Of a stretch of DNA of 64,000 nucleotides, positions 31,466 to 39,038 are shown in pieces. Each line of letters starts with the position of its first letter. Within the stretch, counting starts at the first letter, position 1. The translations under genes were made by a program, and so were the position numbers. The notes beneath the pieces are model-generated. The model did no database searches and was not told the DNA's origin. It saw only the letters and a list, made by a program, of their open reading frames with translations. Location: contig NZ_LT629777.1 of assembly GCF_900105475.1 (NCBI RefSeq), positions 1,612,001 through 1,676,000 on the forward strand, given 5' to 3'. This DNA is from Pseudomonas asplenii (GTDB lineage Bacteria; Pseudomonadota; Gammaproteobacteria; Pseudomonadales; Pseudomonadaceae).

Positions 31466-31948
31466 ATGCCAAAACTGAAACTCGATGCCTACGACCGGAA
31501 AATTCTCGCCGCGCTGCAACGCGATGGCCGCCTGAGTAATGTCGAACTGGCCGATGAGATTGGCCTGTCGGCTTCGCCGTGCCTGCGTCGGGTGCGCATG
31601 CTCGAAGAAGCCGGGGTGATTCGCGGTTACCAGGTGAGCCTGGACCGGGATGAAGTCGGACTGGGGCTGACGGTGTTCGTTGGGGTCAAGGTCGAGCGGC
31701 ACCACGAGGCTGACGCCGAAGCCTTTCGGCTGGCGGTCACGGCCTTGCCCCAGGTGATCTCGGCGTTCCTGGTGTCCGGCGAGTCGGACTTCCTGCTACA
31801 GGTGGTGGTCCCTGACCTGCGTGCCTACGAACGTTTTCTTACCGGCGAACTGCTACGCCTGCCAGGTGTGCGGGACATTCGCAGCAATTTCGCGATCCAG
31901 GCGGTGAAGACGCCCGGACCGCTGCCGCTCGATCACCTTCCCACCTGA
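31466..31948 (+). CDS. Lrp/AsnC-family transcriptional regulator
   Basis: This 160-residue protein has an N-terminal helix-turn-helix (LDAYDRKILAALQRDGRLSNVELADEIGLSASPCLRRVRMLE) and a C-terminal RAM effector domain (VSGESDFLLQVVVPDL). It diverges from the LysE-type exporter gene with a 138-bp shared promoter region, so it likely controls it in response to an amino acid. The protein ends 16 bp from the convergent CdsA-like gene. Confidence 0.95.
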   Translation: MPKLKLDAYDRKILAALQRDGRLSNVELADEIGLSASPCLRRVRMLEEAGVIRGYQVSLDRDEVGLGLTVFVGVKVERHHEADAEAFRLAVTALPQVISAFLVSGESDFLLQVVVPDLRAYERFLTGELLRLPGVRDIRSNFAIQAVKTPGPLPLDHLPT

Positions 31949-31964
31949 GCCTAGGCCTGGTCCC

Positions 31965-32897
31965 TCAGGTCCACCAGTAGCGCACCAGGTGGAAGAAGAT
32001 CGGTGCGGCGAAGCACACCGAGTCCAGGCGATCGAGCATGCCGCCATGGCCTTCGATCATGTGGCCCCAGTCCTTGACCCCGCGATCACGCTTGATCGCC
32101 GACATGACGATGCCGCCAGCGAAGCCCAACAGGTTGATCAACAGAGCGATCAGCAACGCCTGCCAGGGCTTGAACGGGGTGATCCAGAACAGCGCACAGC
32201 CGATCAGCGAGGCCAGGGCGATACCGCCGACGAAGCCTTCGACGGTCTTCGAGGGCGACAGGTTGGGGGCGATCTTGCGCTTGCCGAACAGCTTGCCGCA
32301 GACGTACTGCAGCACGTCCGACAGTTGCACCACGATCACCAGGTAAGCGATCAGCAGCAGGTTGCGGCCTTCGTAGCCGGCAATGTCGAGGGTCAGCAGC
32401 GCCGGCACGAACGACACGCAGAACACCGCGATCATCAGGCCCCATTGCACCTTCGAGGCGCGTTCCAGGAAGTGCGTGCTGTCGCCGCCCAGCGACGCGA
32501 GGATCGGCAGCAGCAGGAACACATAGACCGGGATGAAGATCGAGAACAGGCCGTACCAGTCGGAATAGATCAGCAGGTACTGCAACGGCAGCGCCAGATA
32601 GAACGCCGCCACCAGCGCCGGGTAGTCGCTGCGCCGCGTCGGCGTCAGGGTGAGGAACTCGCGCAAGGCATAGAACGACACCGCGTAGAACAACAGGATC
32701 ACCGCGCCGGTACCGAGCCAGAAGGCGGTGCCGATCACCAGCACCATCACCCACCAGGCGTTGATCCGCGCGTTGAGGTTGTCGATGACCGCGTTCGGGG
32801 TGTCGCCGGCGCGCCGTTTCAGGACAAAGCCGATCAGCGAAGCCAGGACCAGGATCATGCCGATCCCGGCGAACAACATCAGGGTCTGCCTATCCAT
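31965..32897 (-). CDS. Phosphatidate cytidylyltransferase (CdsA/YnbB-like)
   Basis: CdsA-type enzymes make CDP-diacylglycerol from phosphatidate and CTP in the inner membrane. This 310-residue protein has eight or so membrane helices and the family signature near its end: SAIKRDRGVKDWG, then GHGGMLDRLDS. It is the last gene of a six-gene minus-strand operon, 1 bp after the acyltransferase gene. The local partners (CDP-alcohol phosphatidyltransferase, PAP2 phosphatase) suggest it is a dedicated paralogue (YnbB type) rather than the housekeeping CdsA. Confidence 0.92.
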   Translation of the reverse strand: MDRQTLMLFAGIGMILVLASLIGFVLKRRAGDTPNAVIDNLNARINAWWVMVLVIGTAFWLGTGAVILLFYAVSFYALREFLTLTPTRRSDYPALVAAFYLALPLQYLLIYSDWYGLFSIFIPVYVFLLLPILASLGGDSTHFLERASKVQWGLMIAVFCVSFVPALLTLDIAGYEGRNLLLIAYLVIVVQLSDVLQYVCGKLFGKRKIAPNLSPSKTVEGFVGGIALASLIGCALFWITPFKPWQALLIALLINLLGFAGGIVMSAIKRDRGVKDWGHMIEGHGGMLDRLDSVCFAAPIFFHLVRYWWT

Positions 32898-32898
32898 T

Positions 32899-33519
32899 TC
32901 AGTGTTGCTCCGGTGCCAGGGTCAGCAGCGCGTCGCGGCTGCGTTGCAGGAAATATTCTTTGCTTTCGTCGTCTTCCAATTGCAGCGGAGCGCCAAAGCT
33001 GGTGGTGCACAACAGTGGCAGCGGCAAGACCCGGCCCTTGGGCATGACCCGGTTGAGGTTGGCGATCCACACCGGAATCAGTTGCGCCTGTGGATAAGTC
33101 CGCGCCAAGTGGAAAATCCCGCTCTTGAACGGCAGCAGGCCCTCGTCCTGATTGCGCGTGCCTTCAGGAAAGATGATCAGCGAGTGACCTTGTTCCAGGG
33201 CATCGAGCATCGGTTGCAGAGGGTTATCCCCAGGCTCCTTGCGTTCGCGGTCGATCAGCACGCCATTGAAGACCCGGCGGATGATGTAGCGGCGCAGCAG
33301 GCTTTTATTCCAGTAATCGGCGCCGGCAACCGGCCGGGTGAGTTTGCGCAGCTCCCGCGGCAACGAGGCCCAGAGCAGCACGAAGTCGCCATGGCTGCTG
33401 TGATTGGCGAAGTAGATCCGTTGCACCGGGTCGGGTCCGCAACCTATCCACAGGCTGCGGGCGCCGGTGATCAGACGCGCGGCGGAAGTGATGAGGGTGG
33501 CTACCACGGGTTCGAGCAT
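32899..33519 (-). CDS. Lysophospholipid acyltransferase (PlsC-like)
   Basis: This 206-residue acyltransferase has the catalytic motif NHSSHGD (NHxxxxD, about residues 39-45) and the acceptor motif FPEGTR (about 118-123). It would acylate a lysophospholipid such as lysophosphatidate. It sits 1 bp before the CdsA-like gene and 9 bp after the small membrane protein gene. An acyltransferase feeding phosphatidate to the neighbouring cytidylyltransferase is a natural reading. Confidence 0.92.
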   Translation of the reverse strand: MLEPVVATLITSAARLITGARSLWIGCGPDPVQRIYFANHSSHGDFVLLWASLPRELRKLTRPVAGADYWNKSLLRRYIIRRVFNGVLIDRERKEPGDNPLQPMLDALEQGHSLIIFPEGTRNQDEGLLPFKSGIFHLARTYPQAQLIPVWIANLNRVMPKGRVLPLPLLCTTSFGAPLQLEDDESKEYFLQRSRDALLTLAPEQH

Positions 33520-33528
33520 GACGATTCC

Positions 33529-33984
33529 TTATCCGGCGAAAGGCAGCCAGGGGCTGGCCAGGATGACGATCAAGGGTGCAACTATTTGCAGCACCAGCCA
33601 CAGGACCTGACGCTTGAGCAGGCGCAGCGCACCGCGGCTGCGTTCGTGCCAGGGCCGGTTGAGCGATTGTCGCGGTTGCAGGCCCAGGCCCTGCAACGCG
33701 GTATCCAGGGCCTCGGTGCGGTCGCCCAGGGCACTCGGGTCGCCGGCCATCAACTGGAACAGGTCGGCGTCGAAGGCGACCCTGAACGCCCAGTATTTCT
33801 GCAGCAGCCCCGACAGCAGCAGCCACAGGCCGAGCCCCAGGCACCACAGACTGAGTGTGCCGATCAGCAGCGGGGCCAGGCCCAGCAGCACGCCGAGCAG
33901 CGTCAGCCCTGTGGATAACTGATCCAGCGAGCGACCCCGGCGCAACAGGCTGGCGACGACTTGCAGGGGCATATCAGCGGACAT
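33529..33984 (-). CDS. Small membrane protein of the lipid operon
   Basis: This 151-residue protein has hydrophobic segments at about residues 24-60 (two helices) and 128-148 (one helix), with a polar middle part. No family is recognised. It overlaps the end of the PAP2/phosphatase gene by 11 bp and lies 9 bp before the acyltransferase gene. This points to co-translation and a role with the lipid enzymes, possibly as a scaffold. Confidence 0.8.
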   Translation of the reverse strand: MSADMPLQVVASLLRRGRSLDQLSTGLTLLGVLLGLAPLLIGTLSLWCLGLGLWLLLSGLLQKYWAFRVAFDADLFQLMAGDPSALGDRTEALDTALQGLGLQPRQSLNRPWHERSRGALRLLKRQVLWLVLQIVAPLIVILASPWLPFAG

Positions 33985-35335
33985 CGGCGATCCTCGGGTG
34001 GGCGGGTGCCGCAGCCGGTTGCAGGTGGATCATCGCTTCCAACGCCTGCCGGTGTGTCGGCTGCAGAACCACGCCAGGGCGTGCCGCGCGGATCAGCGCC
34101 AGGGCCTCGTCGAGATCTTTGACCCGGCCACTGTGCAGCAGCCAGGCCGCGACGGCCGTGGCACTGCGCGAATAACCCAAGGCACAGCAGACCAGCAGCG
34201 GCCCGTGCTCGCGCAGTTGTTCGATGCTCAGCGCGGCCTCCCGGCATTGTTCGGCAGAAGGCGCGACCAGATCCAGTACCGGAATGTGGCGATAGGCTTG
34301 GCCCTGCGGGTGCAGGGGCAGTTCAGCGCAGAGGTCGACAATCGCCTTGAACGGGCCGGCCTTCAGTTCAGCCCGGTTTGGCAGGCGTCCGAGCCAAAGG
34401 TTATCCACAACCGGGTCGGGTTGTGGATGAGATCTTGTCCACAGCCGGGAATTGATCCAGGCCGCAGCCCGGTAGGGTGCGAACAGCCAGCGCGCAGCCG
34501 GGCTCAGGCTGCCATCGGCGCGTTTCTGGAAACCCGCTGCGCCGAACAGCGCGTAGTTGAGGGCCACCAGCGCCACGGCCAGCGCCGGCCAGAACAGCCA
34601 CAATGCGGTGCCGGCGAAGTAGCCCGCGAACGCCGCCAGCAGCAGCGCCGCCAGCCCGTAGCGGGTCGCCAGTCGCAGGCGTTGTCCGTCGCCGGCCAGG
34701 CGCGCCATCGCCAGTGGGTTGGGGCGATCGTCCGGCCACAGCCAGACGCACAGCCAGCCGGCCAGCGCGCCGGTCGGCACGTCGATGAAGTGGTGTTGAT
34801 AAGTGGTCAGCACCGACACGCCGATCAACGCGAACCAGCCGTGCACCAGCCAGCGCCCGGCACCGTTGAAATGCCGGCGGTACATGACCCACAGGATCAC
34901 CAGCAGGGCGATATGCAGCGACGGCGCCTGGTTGAACGGCTTGTCGAACCCCGCCAGCACGGCGAACAGCCAGCCGAACACGCCATCCAGTGGTGGCCGG
35001 GCGAAGGTGAAGGTCAGTGGCCAGAGCAGGAAGCACGACACCGCGATGACCTGCGCCGTCAGCAGACGCAGGGCGTGCCGGTCCAGTTCGCGCTTGCTGC
35101 GCGGCAGCAGCAGCGACAGGCCATACAGCAGGTCGATGGACCAGTAGGGCACGATGGTCCAGGCCCAGAACGGTATCTGGTGTTCCCAGCCAAACACATA
35201 GGTGCCGACGTCAGTGCGCTGGGCCGTGTACCAGGTGGCGAAGCCGTAACTGCTGAAGAACAACGGCGCCAGCAGCAATAGCCAGAGCACGGCGCGCTTG
35301 AGCAGACCGGCTTCGCGCGCGGTGGTGTCCATCAT
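33974..35335 (-). CDS. Fused PAP2 / dual-specificity phosphatase (YnbD-like)
   Basis: This 453-residue fusion has an N-terminal PAP2 lipid phosphatase-like membrane domain with FARPPLDG (111-118), PSLH (138-141) and HHFID (181-185). Further membrane helices follow. A C-terminal soluble phosphatase has the Cys-x5-Arg loop C384-ALGYS-R390. This is the architecture of E. coli YnbD. The start ATG at 35335 overlaps the preceding stop (ATGA); an ATG at 35332 is also possible. It may dephosphorylate a lipid phosphate made in this pathway. Confidence 0.88.
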   Translation of the reverse strand: MMDTTAREAGLLKRAVLWLLLLAPLFFSSYGFATWYTAQRTDVGTYVFGWEHQIPFWAWTIVPYWSIDLLYGLSLLLPRSKRELDRHALRLLTAQVIAVSCFLLWPLTFTFARPPLDGVFGWLFAVLAGFDKPFNQAPSLHIALLVILWVMYRRHFNGAGRWLVHGWFALIGVSVLTTYQHHFIDVPTGALAGWLCVWLWPDDRPNPLAMARLAGDGQRLRLATRYGLAALLLAAFAGYFAGTALWLFWPALAVALVALNYALFGAAGFQKRADGSLSPAARWLFAPYRAAAWINSRLWTRSHPQPDPVVDNLWLGRLPNRAELKAGPFKAIVDLCAELPLHPQGQAYRHIPVLDLVAPSAEQCREAALSIEQLREHGPLLVCCALGYSRSATAVAAWLLHSGRVKDLDEALALIRAARPGVVLQPTHRQALEAMIHLQPAAAPAHPRIADVR

Positions 35336-37089
35336 TGCACCCGTTGCGCCAGGGAGACGCTGAAGATCCCCCACTCATCGACCCGTTGGGTGATCTTGCG
35401 GAAACCGGCGGCTTCCACCAGCTGGTCCATCTCCGCCTGGCTGCGCCGGCGCATGACCCAGGCCTGGCCCTGGCGGTGACTGGTCAGGGCACGGGCGATC
35501 AGTTCCAACTGCGGGTGCCAGGGTTGCCCGGTGTAGACCAGGTAGGCGCCCGGTTCGCAGGCTTCGGCCAACCCGGCGAGGGAATTGCCGACCATGCCGT
35601 TGTCGGTGAACAGTTCATACAGCCCCGACACCACCGCCAGGCTCGGCTTGGGGTCCAGCGCGGCGAGGTCGGCGCGGTCGAAGGCGTCGCCCTTGACGAA
35701 GCGGGCGATGTCGCCCAATCCCTTTTCGGCGATCAGCGCGCTACCGTCGCGCACGTTGATATCGCTGTAGTCGCGCAGCAGGATCGACTCCGGCAGTGGC
35801 GTGACCCCTTGCAGGGCTTCGAGGATGTAGCGCCCATGGCCAGCGGCGATGTCGACGATGCGCACTTCGCGGCCCTGTTCGCGCAATTGCGCCATGGCCT
35901 GGCGCAGCAGCTCCTCGACGTGCAGCTTGCGTTGGCGGATGCCGCGCCAGCCGATGGAGTTCAGGTAGTTCTGGTCGATCATCCGGCCCAGCGCCGTCTG
36001 CCCGGTCGGCTGGTTGCGATAGACGTAGTCCAGGGTGCTGCCGGAGTCGAAACCGGTGTCGAAACCAAGCTTGACCCCGGCCGACAATTTGCCGCCCACC
36101 GCCATGCTGGCGCGGGTCAGGCGCCAGTACAGGTCGCGTGGCGAGTTGTGCGGCAGTGGCGCGGACAGCGCTTCCGACTCGGCGCAGGTTTCACCGATGC
36201 GGTCGGCATCGAGCAGGTTGGGGCGGTTGACCGGCGTCAGGAAGCCCTGCTCGATGAAGCGCCGGGCGCGGCTGACTGCCAGGTGCCGGTCGCGTTCGCC
36301 GAGGGTGTCGTGGAAGAACCCCGGCAACACGTGCAGTTCCTTTTTCAGGCTGCCCAGGCGCTGGAAGAACTGCTCCTGCGGTTTACGATGGACCACGAAG
36401 TCGGCACCGGAAATCAGCAGTTGGGTCGGTACCTGGATCGCATTGGCATCGGCCACCACCCGTTCGGCGGCTTCATAGAGGCCGAGCAGCACATTCACCG
36501 AGATCGCCTTGGTGATCAGCGGGTCGCTGTCGTAGGACGCAATACGTTGCGGGTCATGGCTGAGAAACTTGGCCTTGACGTAGCTGTTGACGAAGAAGTT
36601 GCCGCGAAAGCGCCGCATCAGCGCCAGCCCCGGCCGGGCGAACGGTACGTAGAGCTTGACCTTGAACGCAGGCGAGGCGAGCACCAGCGCGCGGATCTTC
36701 GGGGCGTAGTCGTGGACCCAGGTGGCGACGATCACCGCGCCGACACTCTGGGCGACTACCGCGATATTTTCCTCGGCGATGCCGAAGGTGGCGCCCAGGT
36801 GATCGCAGAAGGTCTGCACGTCGCGCACGCTGGTGGCGAAGCTCGGGCTGTCGCCGCGCGCGCCGGGTGACTGGCCGTGGCCTCGGGCATCCCAGGCGAA
36901 GAAATCGAATTCCGGCAGATTCAGTTCATCCACCAGGTGGGCAATCCGTCCGGAGTGCTCGTGGCCACGGTGGAACAGCAGGATGGCCTTGCGCGGCTCG
37001 CCGGCGACCGGCGCGCTGGCCGGCCAGTGGCGATAAAACAGCTCGACGCCATCGTGGGTGCTGAAGGTCTGGTTGTGTTCGTCGCGCAT
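35332..37089 (-). CDS. Fused alpha/beta hydrolase and SAM methyltransferase (YnbC-like)
   Basis: This is a 585-residue two-domain protein. Residues about 1-285 are a monoglyceride-lipase-type hydrolase with FHRGHEHSGR (39-48), nucleophile AQSVG with S115, and likely D230 and H260. Residues about 320-585 form a class I methyltransferase with VDIAAGHGR (412-420). As I recall E. coli YnbC has the same length and layout. It is the second gene of the operon and is coupled to the YnbD-like gene by ATGA. Lipid deacylation plus methylation is the inferred chemistry; no substrate is known to me. Confidence 0.88.
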   Translation of the reverse strand: MRDEHNQTFSTHDGVELFYRHWPASAPVAGEPRKAILLFHRGHEHSGRIAHLVDELNLPEFDFFAWDARGHGQSPGARGDSPSFATSVRDVQTFCDHLGATFGIAEENIAVVAQSVGAVIVATWVHDYAPKIRALVLASPAFKVKLYVPFARPGLALMRRFRGNFFVNSYVKAKFLSHDPQRIASYDSDPLITKAISVNVLLGLYEAAERVVADANAIQVPTQLLISGADFVVHRKPQEQFFQRLGSLKKELHVLPGFFHDTLGERDRHLAVSRARRFIEQGFLTPVNRPNLLDADRIGETCAESEALSAPLPHNSPRDLYWRLTRASMAVGGKLSAGVKLGFDTGFDSGSTLDYVYRNQPTGQTALGRMIDQNYLNSIGWRGIRQRKLHVEELLRQAMAQLREQGREVRIVDIAAGHGRYILEALQGVTPLPESILLRDYSDINVRDGSALIAEKGLGDIARFVKGDAFDRADLAALDPKPSLAVVSGLYELFTDNGMVGNSLAGLAEACEPGAYLVYTGQPWHPQLELIARALTSHRQGQAWVMRRRSQAEMDQLVEAAGFRKITQRVDEWGIFSVSLAQRVQ

Positions 37090-37165
37090 CGCTATGTCCT
37101 TTTGCCGTGTCGCAGATCTGGAGAGAGCCCGTAGGGAGCGGGTCCGGGGTTGCGGATCAGTAGGT

Positions 37166-37771
37166 TCAGCCGGCTTCTTTCAGACCCTGGCGGACACGAT
37201 TGATCAGTGTGACCACCAGTAATGCCGCCATCAGCAGGAACAGGCCGTTTATCCACAGGGCGTTGAGCAGCCCGAGGGCGACGCCGGTGGCGACCACGCC
37301 AAGGGCAAAGGCCCGGTCACTCTTGCCCATCGGGCCGTCATAACGGCGCGAAACGCCGACCAGCGGCCCCATCACGCCAGCGTATTCACTGAACAGCGCG
37401 AACAGGGTCACCAGCAGCACCGCTGGCAGGCTGACCCCGGGTAACAAGGCAAAAGGCAGGATCAACGCGCTGTCGGCGATGATGTCGCACAATTCGTTCA
37501 AGTAGGCGCCGAGCTTCGACTGCTGGCCGAACTCGCGGGCCAGCATGCCGTCGATGGCGTTCAGCGCCATGCGCAGGATCATCCACAACGGGATGATCGC
37601 GAATACCCAGGCGTGGCTGGCGAAGGTGGCAACCAGCGCGCCGACCAGCAGGGAGATCAATGCCGCGCTGAGAGTGACCTGGTTGGCGGTGGTGCCATTG
37701 TCGAAAAGACGCTGGACCACGGGCCGCAACAGGTTCTGAAAGCGGGGTTTGAGCTGGTAGATCGAAGGCAT
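37166..37771 (-). CDS. CDP-alcohol phosphatidyltransferase family protein (YnbA-like)
   Basis: Members replace CMP of CDP-diacylglycerol with an alcohol. This 201-residue membrane protein has D74-G75-x2-A78-R79-x8-G88-x3-N92-x3-D96. The canonical motif has Asp where N92 stands. From memory E. coli YnbA, also 201 residues, has the same Asn, so this marks the subfamily rather than a random mutation. The start is ATG 37771 (MPSIYQLKPRFQ); the frame reaches 37828. It is the first gene of the operon. Confidence 0.88.
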   Translation of the reverse strand: MPSIYQLKPRFQNLLRPVVQRLFDNGTTANQVTLSAALISLLVGALVATFASHAWVFAIIPLWMILRMALNAIDGMLAREFGQQSKLGAYLNELCDIIADSALILPFALLPGVSLPAVLLVTLFALFSEYAGVMGPLVGVSRRYDGPMGKSDRAFALGVVATGVALGLLNALWINGLFLLMAALLVVTLINRVRQGLKEAG

Positions 37772-38010
37772 GGAAGCGACGGTCCTTGTCTGAGAGGGCG
37801 AGGGTCCGGAAGGGGCGGATTCAGGCACTGCCGTTTATCGGCGAAGTGGATGGATTATTGCCACAAATGCTTAACGCTGACATTAGCTTCGGAATAAAAA
37901 TCCGTGCAGTCATGCACATTCAAGAAACAAACTTTGCAGGGGCGGGGTAAAAGGCGGCTGGCTGCAGCCTGAATCCAGTCGTAAGCCGCTGGATTCAGGT
38001 GCTGGAGTGA

Positions 38011-38349
38011 TTAGACTGATATCTTATTGCCACTATTGCTCAGTGCGGGATCTTCCAGGTACGTGACCTGGGGATGGCGCGCGTCGCTATGGAAGCTGAT
38101 ACGCGGACCTCGAACCGTAATCAGGTTGGCGTCGACTTTTATGCAAAGTGTCTGGCCGCTCTTGAAGGTCAGGCGATGGACGTTCTCATTGTCTTCCTGG
38201 CGTATTTCATGACTGATGACATCCAGCAGGTTATTCAGTGCCAGGCGTGAACCGGGTTGATTGATGGTCAGGCAACTGATCCCGCTGTGATTGCCGAAAG
38301 ACCCGGAAGGCGGTTGGAAGAAACAATACTGATTCAGATCACGACTCAT
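38011..38349 (-). CDS. Hypothetical protein
   Basis: This 112-residue protein starts MSRDLNQYCFFQPPSGSF after GGAG. It has no signal peptide, membrane helix or recognised domain; alternating hydrophobic residues in the middle suggest beta structure. It stands alone between the lipid operon and the SPFH operon, in AT-richer DNA. Expression and function are unknown. Confidence 0.6.
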   Translation of the reverse strand: MSRDLNQYCFFQPPSGSFGNHSGISCLTINQPGSRLALNNLLDVISHEIRQEDNENVHRLTFKSGQTLCIKVDANLITVRGPRISFHSDARHPQVTYLEDPALSNSGNKISV

Positions 38350-39038
38350 GGCAGCTCCGTCGTTGGGGTGCGGGCTGAGTGTTGGCGATATTATGGTTCA
38401 CCAGCACGCACAATGGGGTGTCAAGTGTGTTTGCCGTTTGGCATATAGTTATAAATTATTGCAACTCATCGGTTTTACCTCATTGTTATCCACAATGGAC
38501 ATCGTGCCGGGATGTGCCGTGGATAATCGTTTGCAGGCTTGTGTTGCCGGGTCTCCGGGGTCTTCCGACGTTGCGGTTTTAGTGGGGTGGGGTATGAAAG
38601 TCCCGACAAATATCGTCCGGATGTTCGGATGTTAGTCACTGAGGATTGACCAATCAAGCTGCTCTCTTGTTGGATTTTGTTACATTGCGCTGGGCTTTAG
38701 TTTATAGGCTCGGTTTTATCTGTAGGACTTATATATTGTGAGTGTAAGTAATGTCTGGGGAGATGAATCAGTATTAAGGAAATTTCCTTTTTATGCGGGG
38801 TTCATCCGCTTCTGGACGATTCTCGTCATGGGGTTTCATTCATAACAGTGCTGGAGCACTACGGGATGGCGCAGGGCGCATAAAAACCGGTTCTTGGACG
38901 GAAAATTCATCTTTTCTGTTATAAGGTAACTAAATATTTCAAAGGTGCCTGCTGGCGCAGCGACCTGACGTCAGCGTCGGGTCGCCGGCTATTTGGACGA
39001 TGGATGACCTCGGTGCTGGCATCGGGTCTGGAGTGGAC
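38350..39038. other. AT-rich non-coding stretch before the SPFH operon
   Basis: No convincing gene is present. The region is poorer in GC than its surroundings. It has a DnaA-box sequence (38486-38494) and an inverted repeat GCGACC/GGTCGC (38960-38965 and 38980-38985) around TGACGTCA. Promoters for the flanking genes must lie here, but none is clear. Confidence 0.5.

Noticed and set aside
31989..33047. 352-codon plus-strand frame across the lipid operon
   Set aside because: Shadow of the CdsA-like gene with a Gln/Arg/His-rich translation.
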